Shown: in pieces, positions 42,505 through 54,371 of the stretch | Numbering within the stretch: position 1 is the stretch's first letter | How the letters are laid out: the number at the start of each line of letters is the position of its first letter | Source of the DNA: Variovorax sp. KK3 | GTDB lineage: Bacteria; Pseudomonadota; Gammaproteobacteria; Burkholderiales; Burkholderiaceae_C | Reading direction: 5' to 3' | Length of the DNA stretch: 64,000 nucleotides | NCBI RefSeq assembly: GCF_001984055.1 | Contig: NZ_LYVO01000012.1 | Location: forward strand, 1 to 64,000 | Program-made: the position numbers and the translations under genes | The notes under the pieces: generated by a model | What the model was told of the DNA's origin: nothing | Databases searched by the model: none | The model's input: only the letters and a program-made list of their open reading frames with translations

Positions 42505-43503
42505 TCAGACGTTGTAGAGCCAGGCCTTGTAGCGCGACAGGTTCTCGGGTTCCTTGAACCATTGGATCGTGTCGCGCAGCCCGCTTTCGAGATCGAACTT
42601 CGGGCGCCAGGGTGTCAGCGAGGTGATCAAGGTGTTGTCGCCCATCAGGCGGAACACTTCGGACGCTTCGGGCCGCAGGCGTTGGTCATCGGTGACGATG
42701 CGGGCCTCGGGGTTGAGCTCGGCGATCAAGGTTTCTGCGACCTTGCCGACGGAGTGCTCGGTGCCGGTGGCGATGTTGATCTCTTTGCCGATGGTGGCGT
42801 CGGCTTCGGCCAGCGCGATGAAGCCCTGGGCCGTGTCCTTGACGAAGTTGAAGTCGCGCGTCGGCGTGAGGCTGCCCAGGTGCAGTTCCTTCTCGCCCAG
42901 CAGCAGCTGGGTGATGATCGTCGGAATCACGGCACGTGCCGACTGCCGCGGGCCGTAGGTATTGAAGGGCCGGACGATGACGACGGGTGTCTCGAAGGAG
43001 CGGAAAAAGGACTCGGCCAGACGATCCGCACCGATCTTCGTCGCGCTGTAGGGCGACTGGCCTTGGAAGGGGTGCTTCTCGTCGATCGGCGCGTACTGGG
43101 CTGTGCCGTAGACCTCCGAGGTGGAGGTCACCAGGCATCGTTCGACCCCCAGGCGCTTGGCGGCCTGCAGGACATTGAGCGTGCCCTTGATGTTGGTGTC
43201 GACGTAGGAGTCCGGCGAGTGATAGGAGAACGGAATGGCGATGAGCGCTGCGAGGTGGAACACCACGTCGCACCCCTTCATCGCCTCGAGCACGCCGTTG
43301 GGGTCGCGAATGTCGCCCGGAAACACGTCGAGCCCGCGCACCACCGATTGCGGCAGCGTGTCGAGCCAGCCCCAGCTGTTGAACGAGTTGTAGTAGACGA
43401 AAGCACGAACGTCGCAGCCGTGCGCGATCAAGGCTTCGACGAGATGGCTGCCGATGAATCCATCCGCGCCGGTGACGAGTACTTTTTTTCCTTGGAGGCG
43501 CAT
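42505..43503 (-). CDS. LegB-like NAD-dependent 4,6-dehydratase
   Basis: A 332-residue extended SDR. NAD site VTGADGFIGSHLVEAL is at residues 9-24, the active site has STSEVYGTAQ (T/S-x-E) and Y-x3-K in QSPYSATKIGADRLAESF, and RPFNTYGPRQSARAVIPTIITQ with LTPTRDFNFVKDTAQGF strongly recall LegB, the GDP-GlcNAc 4,6-dehydratase of legionaminic acid synthesis. No LegC aminotransferase is present, so the 4-keto sugar is more likely reduced by the gene at 40928. First gene of minus block B. Confidence 0.87.
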   Translation of the reverse strand: MRLQGKKVLVTGADGFIGSHLVEALIAHGCDVRAFVYYNSFNSWGWLDTLPQSVVRGLDVFPGDIRDPNGVLEAMKGCDVVFHLAALIAIPFSYHSPDSYVDTNIKGTLNVLQAAKRLGVERCLVTSTSEVYGTAQYAPIDEKHPFQGQSPYSATKIGADRLAESFFRSFETPVVIVRPFNTYGPRQSARAVIPTIITQLLLGEKELHLGSLTPTRDFNFVKDTAQGFIALAEADATIGKEINIATGTEHSVGKVAETLIAELNPEARIVTDDQRLRPEASEVFRLMGDNTLITSLTPWRPKFDLESGLRDTIQWFKEPENLSRYKAWLYNV

Positions 43504-43660
43504 GGTTCGGATCGATGTCAAAAAGTGAAGGACTGGCCGCGGCCTTCGAGGGACGGCGGCGCGCGATGGCGAAATGAAGGCAGTGACCTCGCCGGACGCC
43601 GCCCGGCAGGGCTGGCTGGTCGGGCGCTTGCTGGGGAGCGGGTGGGGACGGAAGCGGCGA

Positions 43661-43666
43661 ATTTTA
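43661..43666 (-). promoter_or_regulatory. Candidate -10 (TAAAAT) for minus block B
   Basis: On the minus strand CACTAAAATTCGCCG resembles the manC promoter region GGTAAAATCGCCG at 60875. The leader to the dehydratase ATG would be about 155 nt. Confidence 0.3.
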
Positions 43667-43674
43667 GTGGATTC

Positions 43675-43702
43675 GAGGCGGCCCCCCGTGGGGGGCCTCC
43701 GA
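43675..43702. repeat. GC-rich inverted repeat between divergent blocks B and C
   Basis: The centre GGCCCCCC-GT-GGGGGGCC (43680-43697) is a perfect 8-bp dyad, with flanks GATTCGAGG and CCTCCGAGTC continuing it imperfectly. It lies between the two divergent promoters and could be an operator, a hairpin in the plus-strand leader, or a transcription barrier. Confidence 0.45.
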
Positions 43703-43752
43703 GTCAAGTGCGGAGTCGGCAAAACCCGAACTTTCAAGACTCGACCTTTCGA

Positions 43753-45804
<2,052 letters not shown>

Positions 45805-45811
45805 GCGCACG

Positions 45812-45832
45812 CCGCGAACCCTTCGTTCGCGG
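45812..45832 (+). terminator. Hairpin behind gmd copy 1
   Basis: A perfect 8-bp stem CCGCGAAC / GTTCGCGG with loop CCTTC lies 8 bp after the gmd stop. No T-run follows, so it may only partly terminate before the downstream transferase. Confidence 0.4.
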
Positions 45833-45885
45833 GGAGGGCGTTGAGGACTCGAGACAACCGTGCACGTGCCGGAAAGAGAGAAGCC

Positions 45886-48789
45886 ATGAACATGGGCTTG
45901 AAGCAGCCAGTTGCATTGCTGCGAAAGATCAAGCGCCGACTGGGTGGGGCCGTCGCGCCGCAGAGTGCGGGAGCGGTGCCTCCGGCACCGTCGCCGTCGC
46001 CGTCCCGGGAAAGTCTGATCGCGGACGTGCTCGATCGCGCTGGCATCTTCGACGCGGCCTTTTATCGGCGAGCCTACCTGGACGTCGACGCCAGTGGGCT
46101 CGAGCCGGTCGATCACTTCGTGCGTTTCGGGCTGGAGTCGTCGCGTCGCCCCTCGATCGCGTTCGATCCGGTGTTCTATGCGGAGCGCTACCCCGACGTA
46201 GGTGGCTCGCGATCCTCTGCGCTTCACTATGCCTATTTCGGGCAGACCGAGGGCCGCACGATCGGCAAGCCGCCTTTCGATCCGGGCAGGCTCGAGCACG
46301 TCGTCGCCGCCATTGGAGAAAGCGGCCTCTTCGATGCGGATTTTTATGCCGCCGCCAATCCTGCCGTGGCCGATGCCGGCATGGACCCGTTGCTGCACTA
46401 TCTGACCCACGCGCACCGGACCTTCGCAGACCCCTCCGCGTCTTTCTCGACAAGTGCTTACCTGGCTCGCCATTTCGACGTCCGGCAGGCGGGCGCGAAT
46501 CCACTCGTGCATTGGCTCGACATCGGTCGCGCAGAGGGCCGAGTGCTGCCCAGCGGCAGTGCCGCGGACTTCCTGTGGATGTCGCCGGAGCGGCCTTATG
46601 CGCTGCCGGACGACGTCATGCGATTCGAGCGCATGGCCGGCATCGCCTTCTTCGCAGGGCAGGGTTTCGACTTTGCCGACCGGCAGGGCCCCGCATCGCT
46701 CGCCAGGACCGTCGCGAGCCTGGCCGCATGCGTTCCCACGTTGACCATCGAGCGGCAAGCGCCGAAGGTGTCGATCATCGTTCCCGTCTACGGGCAAACG
46801 CATTTCGTTCTGAATTGCCTCGACTCGCTGTCGCGGCATGCATCCCGGCACTCGGTCGAGATCATCGTTGCCGACGACGCATCGCCGGATGACACCCAGA
46901 CGACCCTGCTCGCGCAGATTCCGTGGATTCGCTATGAGCGGCGGGCCAGCAACGGCGGATTCCTCGTCTGCTGCAACTCCACGGTGGATTTGTCGAAGGG
47001 CGAGTTCGTGGTGCTTCTCAACAGCGACACGCGCGTGGTCGACGGATGGCTCGACGAACTGATCGACGGCTTCTCGATCTTTCCCAAAGCCGGCATGACC
47101 GGCTCCAAGCTGTTCAACGACGACGGCTCGCTGCAGGAAGCCGGCGGCATCTTCTGGCGTGACGGATCGGCCCACAACTATGGCCGCGGGGATGATCCCG
47201 ATCGACCCCAGTACTGTCACGCGCGGCAGGCGGATTTCATTTCCGGGGCTTCCATCGCCGTGCCCCGCAAGGTCTGGAACGAACTGGGCGGCTTCGACGA
47301 GCTGTACCGGCCGGCCTACTGCGAAGACGCGGACCTGGCCTTCCGTGTGCGGCGCGCAGGCTACGAGGTCTGGTTCGTACCGGGCTCGCGGGTGATTCAC
47401 TATGAAGGCGTCACGCACGGGCGCGACACGAACAAGGGCATCAAGGCCTACCAGGTCGAGAACCTCAAGAAGTTCGCGAAGCGCTTCGCCAAGGAACTGC
47501 ACGACCATCCGATTCCGGGAACGTCTTCGGTGCGCGCCGCCTCCTGGAGATCGCGCAAGCACATGCTGATCGCCGATGCGCTGACGCCGCGTCCGGACCA
47601 GGACTCCGGCTCCATCGTCACGGACGAGGTGATGAGGACGTACCGCGAGAAGGGCTTCGACGAGAGCTTCTTCCCCTTTCACGAACCCTTGTTCAAGGGC
47701 GAGGCCACCCGGCGGCTGCAGCGGCGGGGCGTGTGCTGCCACTATGTGCCTTACTCCCCCGACGTCGAAGCGATTCTCGGCGTGTCGCACGACTTCGACT
47801 ACGCGCTGCTCTATCGCTACGTCGTCGCCGGGCCGGTGTCCGCGGCGCTGCGTCGGCACTCGCCTTCAACGCGCGTACTCTTCGCCAACGTCGACTTGCA
47901 CTACCTGCGTGAATCGCGCGCCGCGTCGACCAACAACGACGCCAGCGGCCGCTTCAAGGCCGAGGTGACGAAGTCGCAAGAACTCGAAATGTTCGCGCGC
48001 GCCGACGCTTCGTTCGTCCACACCGACATCGAGAGGAAGCTCATCGAAGGCGAGATGCCGCGGCCGTTGAACAACCTGGTCGTCCTGCCGTGGTTGTCGG
48101 ACGTCAGGACGAACGACGAAGGCCTGGCCGGCCGGGACGACATCATGTTCCTCGGCAACTTCCCGCACGAACCGAACGTCGATTCGATCAAGTTCTTCAT
48201 GTCGTCCATCTGGCCGACGCTGGAGTCCAGGTTGCCGCCGCACGCGCGTTTGCTGGTGGTGGGCAACAAGCCGCCGCCCGAGGTGATGGCGATGGCGACG
48301 GACCGGGTCATCGTGACCGGCTACGTCGAAGATCTCGAGCCCTATTTCGCTTCTTCCAGGGTGTTCGTCGCTCCGCTGCGCTACGGCGCGGGCATCAAGG
48401 GCAAGCTGGTGATGGCGCTCGCGCACGGCGTGCCCAGTGTCGCGACGACGATCGCGGCCGAAGGCATCGGCAGCAGCGAGTCGGCGCACCTTCGGGTTGC
48501 CGATGCCCCTGCCGAGTTTGCGGACGAGGTGCTGCGCGTCTATGCGGACGAGTCCTTGTGGTCCGCCATGCGCGCGGCGGGATGGCGCTTCGTGCAAGAC
48601 AACTATTCGAGTGACGCCGCTGCCGCCCTGTGCGCCGAGGCGCTCGACGTCGCGGACCGCGTCTGGCTGGAACGCCAGGACACCCGACGCCGGCAATTGC
48701 TGCGGGACATTCTCGTGACGCAGCATGCTCCCGCCGTCCACGGTGCGATCGACCTGCAACATCAGGCAGGCGGTTCCGCCAACTCTTGA
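45886..48789 (+). CDS. Two-domain glycosyltransferase (GT2 plus GT4-like) with N-terminal repeats
   Basis: A 967-residue protein. Residues 45-225 contain about four repeats of the form FDxxFYxxxYPDV...HYxxFGxxEGR (AFDPVFYAERYPDV, ALHYAYFGQTEGR, FDADFYAAANPAV, LVHWLDIGRAEGR). Residues 300-540 are a GT2 domain (SIIVPVYGQTHFVLNCLDSL, VADDASPDDT, LNSDTRVVDGWLDEL, YCEDADLAFRVRRAGYEVW). Residues 735-945 are a GT-B/GT4-like domain (MFLGNFPHEPNVDSIKFF, VTGYVEDLEPYFASSRVFVAPLRYGAGIKGKLVMALAHG). It probably adds two successive sugars to the main chain. GAGAG precedes the ATG at 45886. No signal peptide; cytoplasmic or membrane-associated. Confidence 0.88.
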   Translation: MNMGLKQPVALLRKIKRRLGGAVAPQSAGAVPPAPSPSPSRESLIADVLDRAGIFDAAFYRRAYLDVDASGLEPVDHFVRFGLESSRRPSIAFDPVFYAERYPDVGGSRSSALHYAYFGQTEGRTIGKPPFDPGRLEHVVAAIGESGLFDADFYAAANPAVADAGMDPLLHYLTHAHRTFADPSASFSTSAYLARHFDVRQAGANPLVHWLDIGRAEGRVLPSGSAADFLWMSPERPYALPDDVMRFERMAGIAFFAGQGFDFADRQGPASLARTVASLAACVPTLTIERQAPKVSIIVPVYGQTHFVLNCLDSLSRHASRHSVEIIVADDASPDDTQTTLLAQIPWIRYERRASNGGFLVCCNSTVDLSKGEFVVLLNSDTRVVDGWLDELIDGFSIFPKAGMTGSKLFNDDGSLQEAGGIFWRDGSAHNYGRGDDPDRPQYCHARQADFISGASIAVPRKVWNELGGFDELYRPAYCEDADLAFRVRRAGYEVWFVPGSRVIHYEGVTHGRDTNKGIKAYQVENLKKFAKRFAKELHDHPIPGTSSVRAASWRSRKHMLIADALTPRPDQDSGSIVTDEVMRTYREKGFDESFFPFHEPLFKGEATRRLQRRGVCCHYVPYSPDVEAILGVSHDFDYALLYRYVVAGPVSAALRRHSPSTRVLFANVDLHYLRESRAASTNNDASGRFKAEVTKSQELEMFARADASFVHTDIERKLIEGEMPRPLNNLVVLPWLSDVRTNDEGLAGRDDIMFLGNFPHEPNVDSIKFFMSSIWPTLESRLPPHARLLVVGNKPPPEVMAMATDRVIVTGYVEDLEPYFASSRVFVAPLRYGAGIKGKLVMALAHGVPSVATTIAAEGIGSSESAHLRVADAPAEFADEVLRVYADESLWSAMRAAGWRFVQDNYSSDAAAALCAEALDVADRVWLERQDTRRRQLLRDILVTQHAPAVHGAIDLQHQAGGSANS

Positions 48790-48793
48790 TTCG

Positions 48794-51007
48794 ATGACTA
48801 CCGTTCTTGCCGCGGTCGTCGGCCACAGGCGGGCACCCTCCCGCCTGCTCGGTTCGACGGCGATGCTCGTTGCCCAGTTCGTGCTGGCAATGGTGGTCGT
48901 GACTGCCGTGCTGCGGCTCTGGCAACTGGATCTGCGCGTCCCGTTCAACTACTGGGGCGATTCGATCTTCGAGCTGATGCTGGCCAAGTCCATCGCCGAC
49001 GGTGGCTGGATCTGGTCCATCCAGCGCCTGGGCGCGCCGTTCGGGCTGGCCATCGCGGCCTTTCCGCAGAACCTGGTGTTTTCATCGCTGGTGATGAAGG
49101 CCATCGCGATCTTCACCTCCGAGCCCGGGCTGATCCTGAACCTGTTCTGGCTCTTCTCGATCGGGCTGACCTCGCTGATCTGCCATGCCGCGCTGCGGCC
49201 GTTCGGGCTGACCCGCGGCAGTGTGTTCGTCTTCTCGACCCTGTATGCATTGCTGCCCCACGTGTTCTTCCGGAACATCGCGCACATCAGCCTGACGTAC
49301 ATGTTCGTGCCCGTGATCTGCGCGCAGGCGCTCATCGTGCTGTCTCGCTGCAAGGCAACTGCCGATGGCGTGGAGCGCGGCGCGGAGCCCAGGTTGTCGC
49401 GCCCGTTCCTCGTCCTGGCGGCCCTGGCGATCGGCACCGACTACATCTACAACGCCTTCTTCAGCTGTTTCTTTCTGAGCTTCGCCGGCATCGCTGCCTA
49501 CCTGTCGACCCGCAACGGGAAGGCGCTCGCGGCCAGCCTGTCCCTCGTTGCCCTGATCGGCGTGACGGCCCTCGTCAATCTGTCTCCGTCGCTGTGGACA
49601 TGGCACCAGCAGGGGCCGCCGGCCACCATCGACTACAAAGGGCCGGCTGAAGCGGAGTACTACGGCCTCAAGATCAGGCACCTCGTCAGTCCCGTGCTGG
49701 TGGACATCCTCGCGCCGGAAGACGTGACCTATCCGCTCGAGAACGAGAACGCATGGGCCAAGCTGGGCGGCGTCGGCGGCGTCGGATTCGTGCTCGCCCT
49801 GGGCGCGGCGCTCTTCGCATCGCGCACCGGTACGCCGAGGCGCCTCTGGGCCGCCGGCGTCCTGGCCATGGCAGGCGTGTTGCTGGCGACGGTCGGCGGC
49901 TTCGGCGCGATCTTCAACGTGCTGATCACCCCGGACATCCGTGCCTACAACCGCATCGTCGTCTTCATCGCGTTTTTCGCCTTCTATACGCTCTTCCACT
50001 GCATCGAATGGGCATGGGCGCGCTTCGGAGGCAAAGCCGCGCGGCCGTCGGGCGCCTTGTTCGGCCTCACGCTTGCCGGCATCTTCGCCATCGGCGTGGT
50101 CGACCAGGGCGCTGCGGGCAAGAGCCTCGTCGAGAACCACGACACCTACCGCGCCCGCTTCGACGTCGAGCGTGCGTTCGTCGCCCGTGTCGAGCAATCG
50201 GTGCCCGACGCGCAGCAGGTCTTTCAGCTGCCGATCGCGCCGTTTCCGGGAGATCCGGGGCGGGAGGACATGTGGCCCTACGACCACGGCCGGCCGTACC
50301 TTTGGTCCAACAGGTTCAAGTGGAGTTGGCCTGCGCTGACGGATGTGCAGACGGCATTCGAATCGCAGTTGAAGACGGACGACCCGGCGAAGCTGCTCGA
50401 TCAGCTGGTCAAGGTCGGATTCGATGGGCTATGGATCGACCGCGCCGGCTATCGCGATGGTGTCGCCGAGGCCCTGGAGCGTCGGCTGACCGAGTTGACG
50501 GCGAAGGCGCCCCTGGTCTCGGACGACGAGCGGTACGCGTTTTTCGATCTCGGCCGCCAGGCCCGTGAATGGGCCACGGCGGCGCCGGCCGTGCAACGCG
50601 AGGAGCGGCAGGCGCTGACGGAGCCGGTGCTTCTCGGGTTCGACGCCGGCTTTTACGGCGAGGAAGTGTCGGAGGGCGGCGCACGCCGGCACCGATGGTC
50701 CGGCCCGAAGTCGAAGGTCAAGCTGCGCAACACGGCGGCCGTGGCCAAGTCCGTCGTCTTCACGACGACCGTGCAGGCCAGTGCACCATCTCAACTGACG
50801 GTGGTCGGGCCCAGGGGCTACCGGCAAGCGCTGGAGATGAAGGGCGGCGAAGGCCAGCTGACCGTGGCCGTGACACTGGAGCCGCACGAGCGCGCGGAAC
50901 TCGCGCTGTCGCTCGACGGGCCGCGCATTCTCGCGCCCGGCGACAAGCGCACGCTCCATTTCGTCTTGATCAACCCGAGCCTGAAGCCGAAGGCGGGTAA
51001 ATCTTAG
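48794..51007 (+). CDS. Polytopic membrane protein, probable GT-C-type enzyme
   Basis: A 737-residue protein with about 11-12 transmembrane helices in residues 20-450 and a large soluble C-terminal region (residues 455-737). The first loop carries acidic YWGDSIFELMLAKSIADGGWIW, a GT-C-like feature, and the C-terminal part has FQLPIAPFPGDPGREDMWPYDHGRPYL, then a beta-rich end with TVVGPRGYRQALEMKGG. Similar proteins appear in exopolysaccharide clusters annotated as hypothetical or sugar translocase. It may transfer sugar, phosphoglycerol or another group at the periplasmic face. It is 4 nt after the double transferase and converges with gmd copy 2 (16-bp gap). Confidence 0.7.
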   Translation: MTTVLAAVVGHRRAPSRLLGSTAMLVAQFVLAMVVVTAVLRLWQLDLRVPFNYWGDSIFELMLAKSIADGGWIWSIQRLGAPFGLAIAAFPQNLVFSSLVMKAIAIFTSEPGLILNLFWLFSIGLTSLICHAALRPFGLTRGSVFVFSTLYALLPHVFFRNIAHISLTYMFVPVICAQALIVLSRCKATADGVERGAEPRLSRPFLVLAALAIGTDYIYNAFFSCFFLSFAGIAAYLSTRNGKALAASLSLVALIGVTALVNLSPSLWTWHQQGPPATIDYKGPAEAEYYGLKIRHLVSPVLVDILAPEDVTYPLENENAWAKLGGVGGVGFVLALGAALFASRTGTPRRLWAAGVLAMAGVLLATVGGFGAIFNVLITPDIRAYNRIVVFIAFFAFYTLFHCIEWAWARFGGKAARPSGALFGLTLAGIFAIGVVDQGAAGKSLVENHDTYRARFDVERAFVARVEQSVPDAQQVFQLPIAPFPGDPGREDMWPYDHGRPYLWSNRFKWSWPALTDVQTAFESQLKTDDPAKLLDQLVKVGFDGLWIDRAGYRDGVAEALERRLTELTAKAPLVSDDERYAFFDLGRQAREWATAAPAVQREERQALTEPVLLGFDAGFYGEEVSEGGARRHRWSGPKSKVKLRNTAAVAKSVVFTTTVQASAPSQLTVVGPRGYRQALEMKGGEGQLTVAVTLEPHERAELALSLDGPRILAPGDKRTLHFVLINPSLKPKAGKS

Positions 51008-51023
51008 GGCGAGCCGTCGCTCG

Positions 51024-52061
51024 TCAGAACGACAAACCCTGGGCGTTCCGGCGCAGGTCGGCCTCCACCATCATCGCGCAAAGCTGCTCGAGCGTGGTGG
51101 TCGGCGCCCAGCCCAGCTTCTTCGTGGCCCGCTCCGGATTGCCGATCAGCAGGTCGACTTCGGCGGGCCGATAGAACTTCTTGTTCACGCGCACCAGGGT
51201 CTTGCCGGTCGCGACGTCGATGCCGATTTCTTCGTGCTCGCTGCCTTTGAACAGCAGTTCGTAGCCGGCGGCCTTGAAAGCCATGCTGACGAAGTCGCGT
51301 ACCGTCTCCGTGCGGTTCGTGGCCAGGACGAAGGTGTCGGGTTCGTTCGCCTGGAGCATGCGCCACATGCCTTCGACGTATTCCTTGGCGTAACCCCAGT
51401 CGCGTTTGGCACCGAGGTTGCCGAGTTCGAGAACTTCCAGCTTGCCCAGCTTGATCTTGGCGACCGCATCGGTGATCTTGCGCGTGACGAACTCACGTCC
51501 GCGCAGCGGGCTTTCGTGGTTGAACAGGATGCCGCTCGCGCCGAAGATGCCGTAGCTCTCGCGGTAGTTGATCGTCATCCAGTGCGCGAACAGCTTGGCC
51601 ACGCCGTAAGGACTGCGCGGGTAGAAGGGCGTGTCCTCGACCTGAGGAATGGCCTGCACCTTGCCGAACATCTCCGACGTCGATGCCTGATAGAAGCGGA
51701 TGCTCGGGTTGATGAGCCGGATCGCTTCCAGCAGGTGCAGCGCGCCCATCGCCGTGATCTGCGCGGTCGCCTCGGGCTGGTTGAAGCTGACGCCGACGAA
51801 GCTCTGGGCGGCCAGGTTGTACACCTCGTCGGGCGCGGCCTGCTGGATGAGCGTCATCGAGCTGCCCAGGTCCGTCAGGTCGTACTCGGTCAGATGCAGC
51901 GACGGGTGATCCTGGATGCCGAGTTCTTCGATTCGCCAGAAATTGACCGAGCTCGTGCGGCGGTAGGTTCCGTAGACCTTGTAGCCTTTGGCAAGCAGCA
52001 GTTCGGCGAGGTAGGCCCCGTCCTGTCCAGTGATACCGGTGATGACTGCTGTCTTGCTCAT
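51024..52061 (-). CDS. gmd: GDP-mannose 4,6-dehydratase (copy 2)
   Basis: A 345-residue Gmd with all motifs of the family: [55 protein letters not shown] and [10 protein letters not shown]. Same length as copy 1; about 51 of 345 residues differ by my count, clustered at the surface and C-terminus, so both should be active. It lies last in the minus-strand manC operon, and its ATG overlaps the upstream transferase stop (ATGA). The reductase that would turn the product into GDP-D-rhamnose or GDP-fucose is not beside it; the nearest candidate is at 40928. Confidence 0.96.
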   Translation of the reverse strand: MSKTAVITGITGQDGAYLAELLLAKGYKVYGTYRRTSSVNFWRIEELGIQDHPSLHLTEYDLTDLGSSMTLIQQAAPDEVYNLAAQSFVGVSFNQPEATAQITAMGALHLLEAIRLINPSIRFYQASTSEMFGKVQAIPQVEDTPFYPRSPYGVAKLFAHWMTINYRESYGIFGASGILFNHESPLRGREFVTRKITDAVAKIKLGKLEVLELGNLGAKRDWGYAKEYVEGMWRMLQANEPDTFVLATNRTETVRDFVSMAFKAAGYELLFKGSEHEEIGIDVATGKTLVRVNKKFYRPAEVDLLIGNPERATKKLGWAPTTTLEQLCAMMVEADLRRNAQGLSF

Positions 52062-54367
52062 GATGACGAAGAGGAGGAGGTGGAAGAGCCGGCCGGGCGG
52101 AGCGGAGGAGCGAAGCGCAGCCAAGGCTTGGCTGCGCGGGGCGGAACCGCCGGCGAAAAGTCGCCGCCCGTGATGGTCAGGTTGGGATTGTAGAAAGGGT
52201 CGTTCGCAATCACGTCGGCCCAGATCCGCTTGAAGTTGGCGCATTCCTCCAGGAACTGCGCGCGGCGCTCTTCGCCCGAGGGCAGGCCCAGGCTGGCGGA
52301 CTCGTAGTGGAACAGCTGGGCGTGCGGCGTCCACACCACGGCATAGCCCGCACGTCCCAGCCGCAAGCCGATGTCGACGTCGTTGAAGGCGATGGCGAAG
52401 TGCTCCTCGTCGAAGCCGTGCACCTCGTCGAAAACCGCGCGCCGCATGACCATGCAGGCCGCGGTGACGGCGGAGAAGCGCTGCGTGCAGGCCGCACGGC
52501 CGAAGTAGCCCAGCCCGTGGCGCGAGAGGCCGACGTGGGGGTGGCCGGCCAGGCCTCCGATGCCGACGACGACGCCGGCATGCTGGATGGTTTCGTTCGG
52601 ATAGAAGAGCTTCGCGCCGACCGCGCCCACGTCGGGGCGCAAGGCCTGGCTGGCCATGTCGGTCAGCCATTCGGCCGTGATCACCTCGATGTCGTTGTTG
52701 ACGAAGGCGAGCAGTTCGGCGTCGGTTTGCGTGACTGCCCAGTTGTTGAGCGCGGCAAAGCTGTAGGGACGGTCGTAGTCGAGCACCCGCACGCGCGGAT
52801 CCTTCGCGATTTCCGCCAGGTACTCGAAGGTCTCGGCCTGAACGCTGCGGTTGTTGACCACCACGATCTCGAATGCCGCGTACGAGGTTTTTTCCAGGAT
52901 GGTCTGCACGGCGACGCGCAGCAGTTCCACCTTGTCCTTGGTCGGGATGATGATGGCGACACGGGGCAACTGCGCGGGCAGGGGCCAGTGCACCCGGTAG
53001 TAGCCCAGGTGGGGCTGCATCTCCACGCGGGCATCGTGCCCCGCCCTGGACAGGTGTTCCTGGATGGCGCGCGCTGCCGCTTCGTAGGGGTAGATCTTCT
53101 CGGTCGCGGCGAGCGCCACCGACCCCGAGATCGCCCGCCAGTGGTACAGGATGTGCGGGATGTGCCGGATTCGATCCGGCGTGGTGCGCTCGCTGAAGCG
53201 CAGGGTGACGTCGTAGTCCTGGCTTCCATCGAAGCCCGTCCTGAAGCCTCCGACCTCTTGAAGCAGGCTGCGACGGTACGCGGCCAAGTGCACGACCGCG
53301 TTCTGCGACAGCATCAGGTCGTAGTTCCAGTCGGGCTTGAACCAGGGCTCGAAGCGGCGTCCGTTTTCGTCGATCTTGTCCTCGTCGCTGAAGAGCATGT
53401 CGAGTGCCGGGTTCGCATCGATCTCGGCGGCCATCATGTAGAGCGCGTGAACGGCCAGTTCGTCGTCGTGGTCCAGCAGGGCGACGTACTCGCCCGTCGC
53501 CATGTCGAGCGCCGTGTTGGTCGCGGCGGCGATGTGTCCGCTCACGGGCCGGCGCTGGAACTTGATCCGCTTGTCCTGCCCGGCGTACCGGGCGCCGAGC
53601 TTGGCAACCTCCGGGTCCGACGAACCGTCGTCGACCAGGCAGAGCTCCCAATTGGGGTAGGCCTGCTTGCGGACCGATTCCACGCACTGGCGCAGCATCC
53701 AGGCCGGCGTGTTGTAGAGCGGGACCAGCACCGAGATGAGCGGCGACGACTTGAACGCGCGTATGTGCAGCGCGATCGCCGCCAGGTCCGCCTCGCGGAG
53801 GGTGTCGAATTGCGCGATCCAGTCCTGGTAGGGGTCGTTGGCCTGGTCTCCGTGCCTTTCCCTCAACGCGTGGCGCAGGAGGCCCTTCAAGCCCGACAGC
53901 TTGAGTACGCGCACGGCTTCGACCGCATAGCGACCGATGAAGGACGGGTTCTTGCGCAGGCGCTGCAGGACCGGGCGCAGGCGCCGGTACGCGACGCGGT
54001 AACGGCTGACCGGCTGAATGCTCAGCGATTTGACGCGGAACCGCCCGAGGCCGCTCAAGGGGTCGAGCCGCAACGTGCGCAAGCCGGCGGGCAGCCTGAT
54101 CAGCGAGCCATCGGAGCGGCCGTTCCAGGTCGTGATGTGCCGGGTCGAGTCCTGTGAGAAGCCCGCACCGTCATCGATGTACAGGACGGGGGCAAGCGCG
54201 AGTCCCTCGCCTTCGGCTTCGAACTTGATGATGTTCCAGCCCGAAGGAAATCCGGCCTGGCCGAAATCGAGAAAGAAGTACGGGTCGTCGCCGGTCGATT
54301 TCCACCAGTCGCCCTCCCGTTGAAGATCGTTCTTGGGGACAAGTTCAGGTCGGAGGCTCTTGGTCAC
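52058..54367 (-). CDS. Double GT2 glycosyltransferase
   Basis: A 769-residue protein with two family 2 transferase domains. The N-terminal 120 residues are a beta-rich module ([29 protein letters not shown]). Domain 1 spans about 210-440: [67 protein letters not shown]. Domain 2 spans about 475-720: [69 protein letters not shown]. It resembles the RgpF/O-antigen chain-extending bifunctional transferases. The C-terminus is a run of serines ([10 protein letters not shown]). It overlaps gmd copy 2 by 4 nt and follows the giant transferase by 4 nt. Confidence 0.9.
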   Translation of the reverse strand: MTKSLRPELVPKNDLQREGDWWKSTGDDPYFFLDFGQAGFPSGWNIIKFEAEGEGLALAPVLYIDDGAGFSQDSTRHITTWNGRSDGSLIRLPAGLRTLRLDPLSGLGRFRVKSLSIQPVSRYRVAYRRLRPVLQRLRKNPSFIGRYAVEAVRVLKLSGLKGLLRHALRERHGDQANDPYQDWIAQFDTLREADLAAIALHIRAFKSSPLISVLVPLYNTPAWMLRQCVESVRKQAYPNWELCLVDDGSSDPEVAKLGARYAGQDKRIKFQRRPVSGHIAAATNTALDMATGEYVALLDHDDELAVHALYMMAAEIDANPALDMLFSDEDKIDENGRRFEPWFKPDWNYDLMLSQNAVVHLAAYRRSLLQEVGGFRTGFDGSQDYDVTLRFSERTTPDRIRHIPHILYHWRAISGSVALAATEKIYPYEAAARAIQEHLSRAGHDARVEMQPHLGYYRVHWPLPAQLPRVAIIIPTKDKVELLRVAVQTILEKTSYAAFEIVVVNNRSVQAETFEYLAEIAKDPRVRVLDYDRPYSFAALNNWAVTQTDAELLAFVNNDIEVITAEWLTDMASQALRPDVGAVGAKLFYPNETIQHAGVVVGIGGLAGHPHVGLSRHGLGYFGRAACTQRFSAVTAACMVMRRAVFDEVHGFDEEHFAIAFNDVDIGLRLGRAGYAVVWTPHAQLFHYESASLGLPSGEERRAQFLEECANFKRIWADVIANDPFYNPNLTITGGDFSPAVPPRAAKPWLRFAPPLRPAGSSTSSSSSS

Positions 54368-54371
54368 GCTC

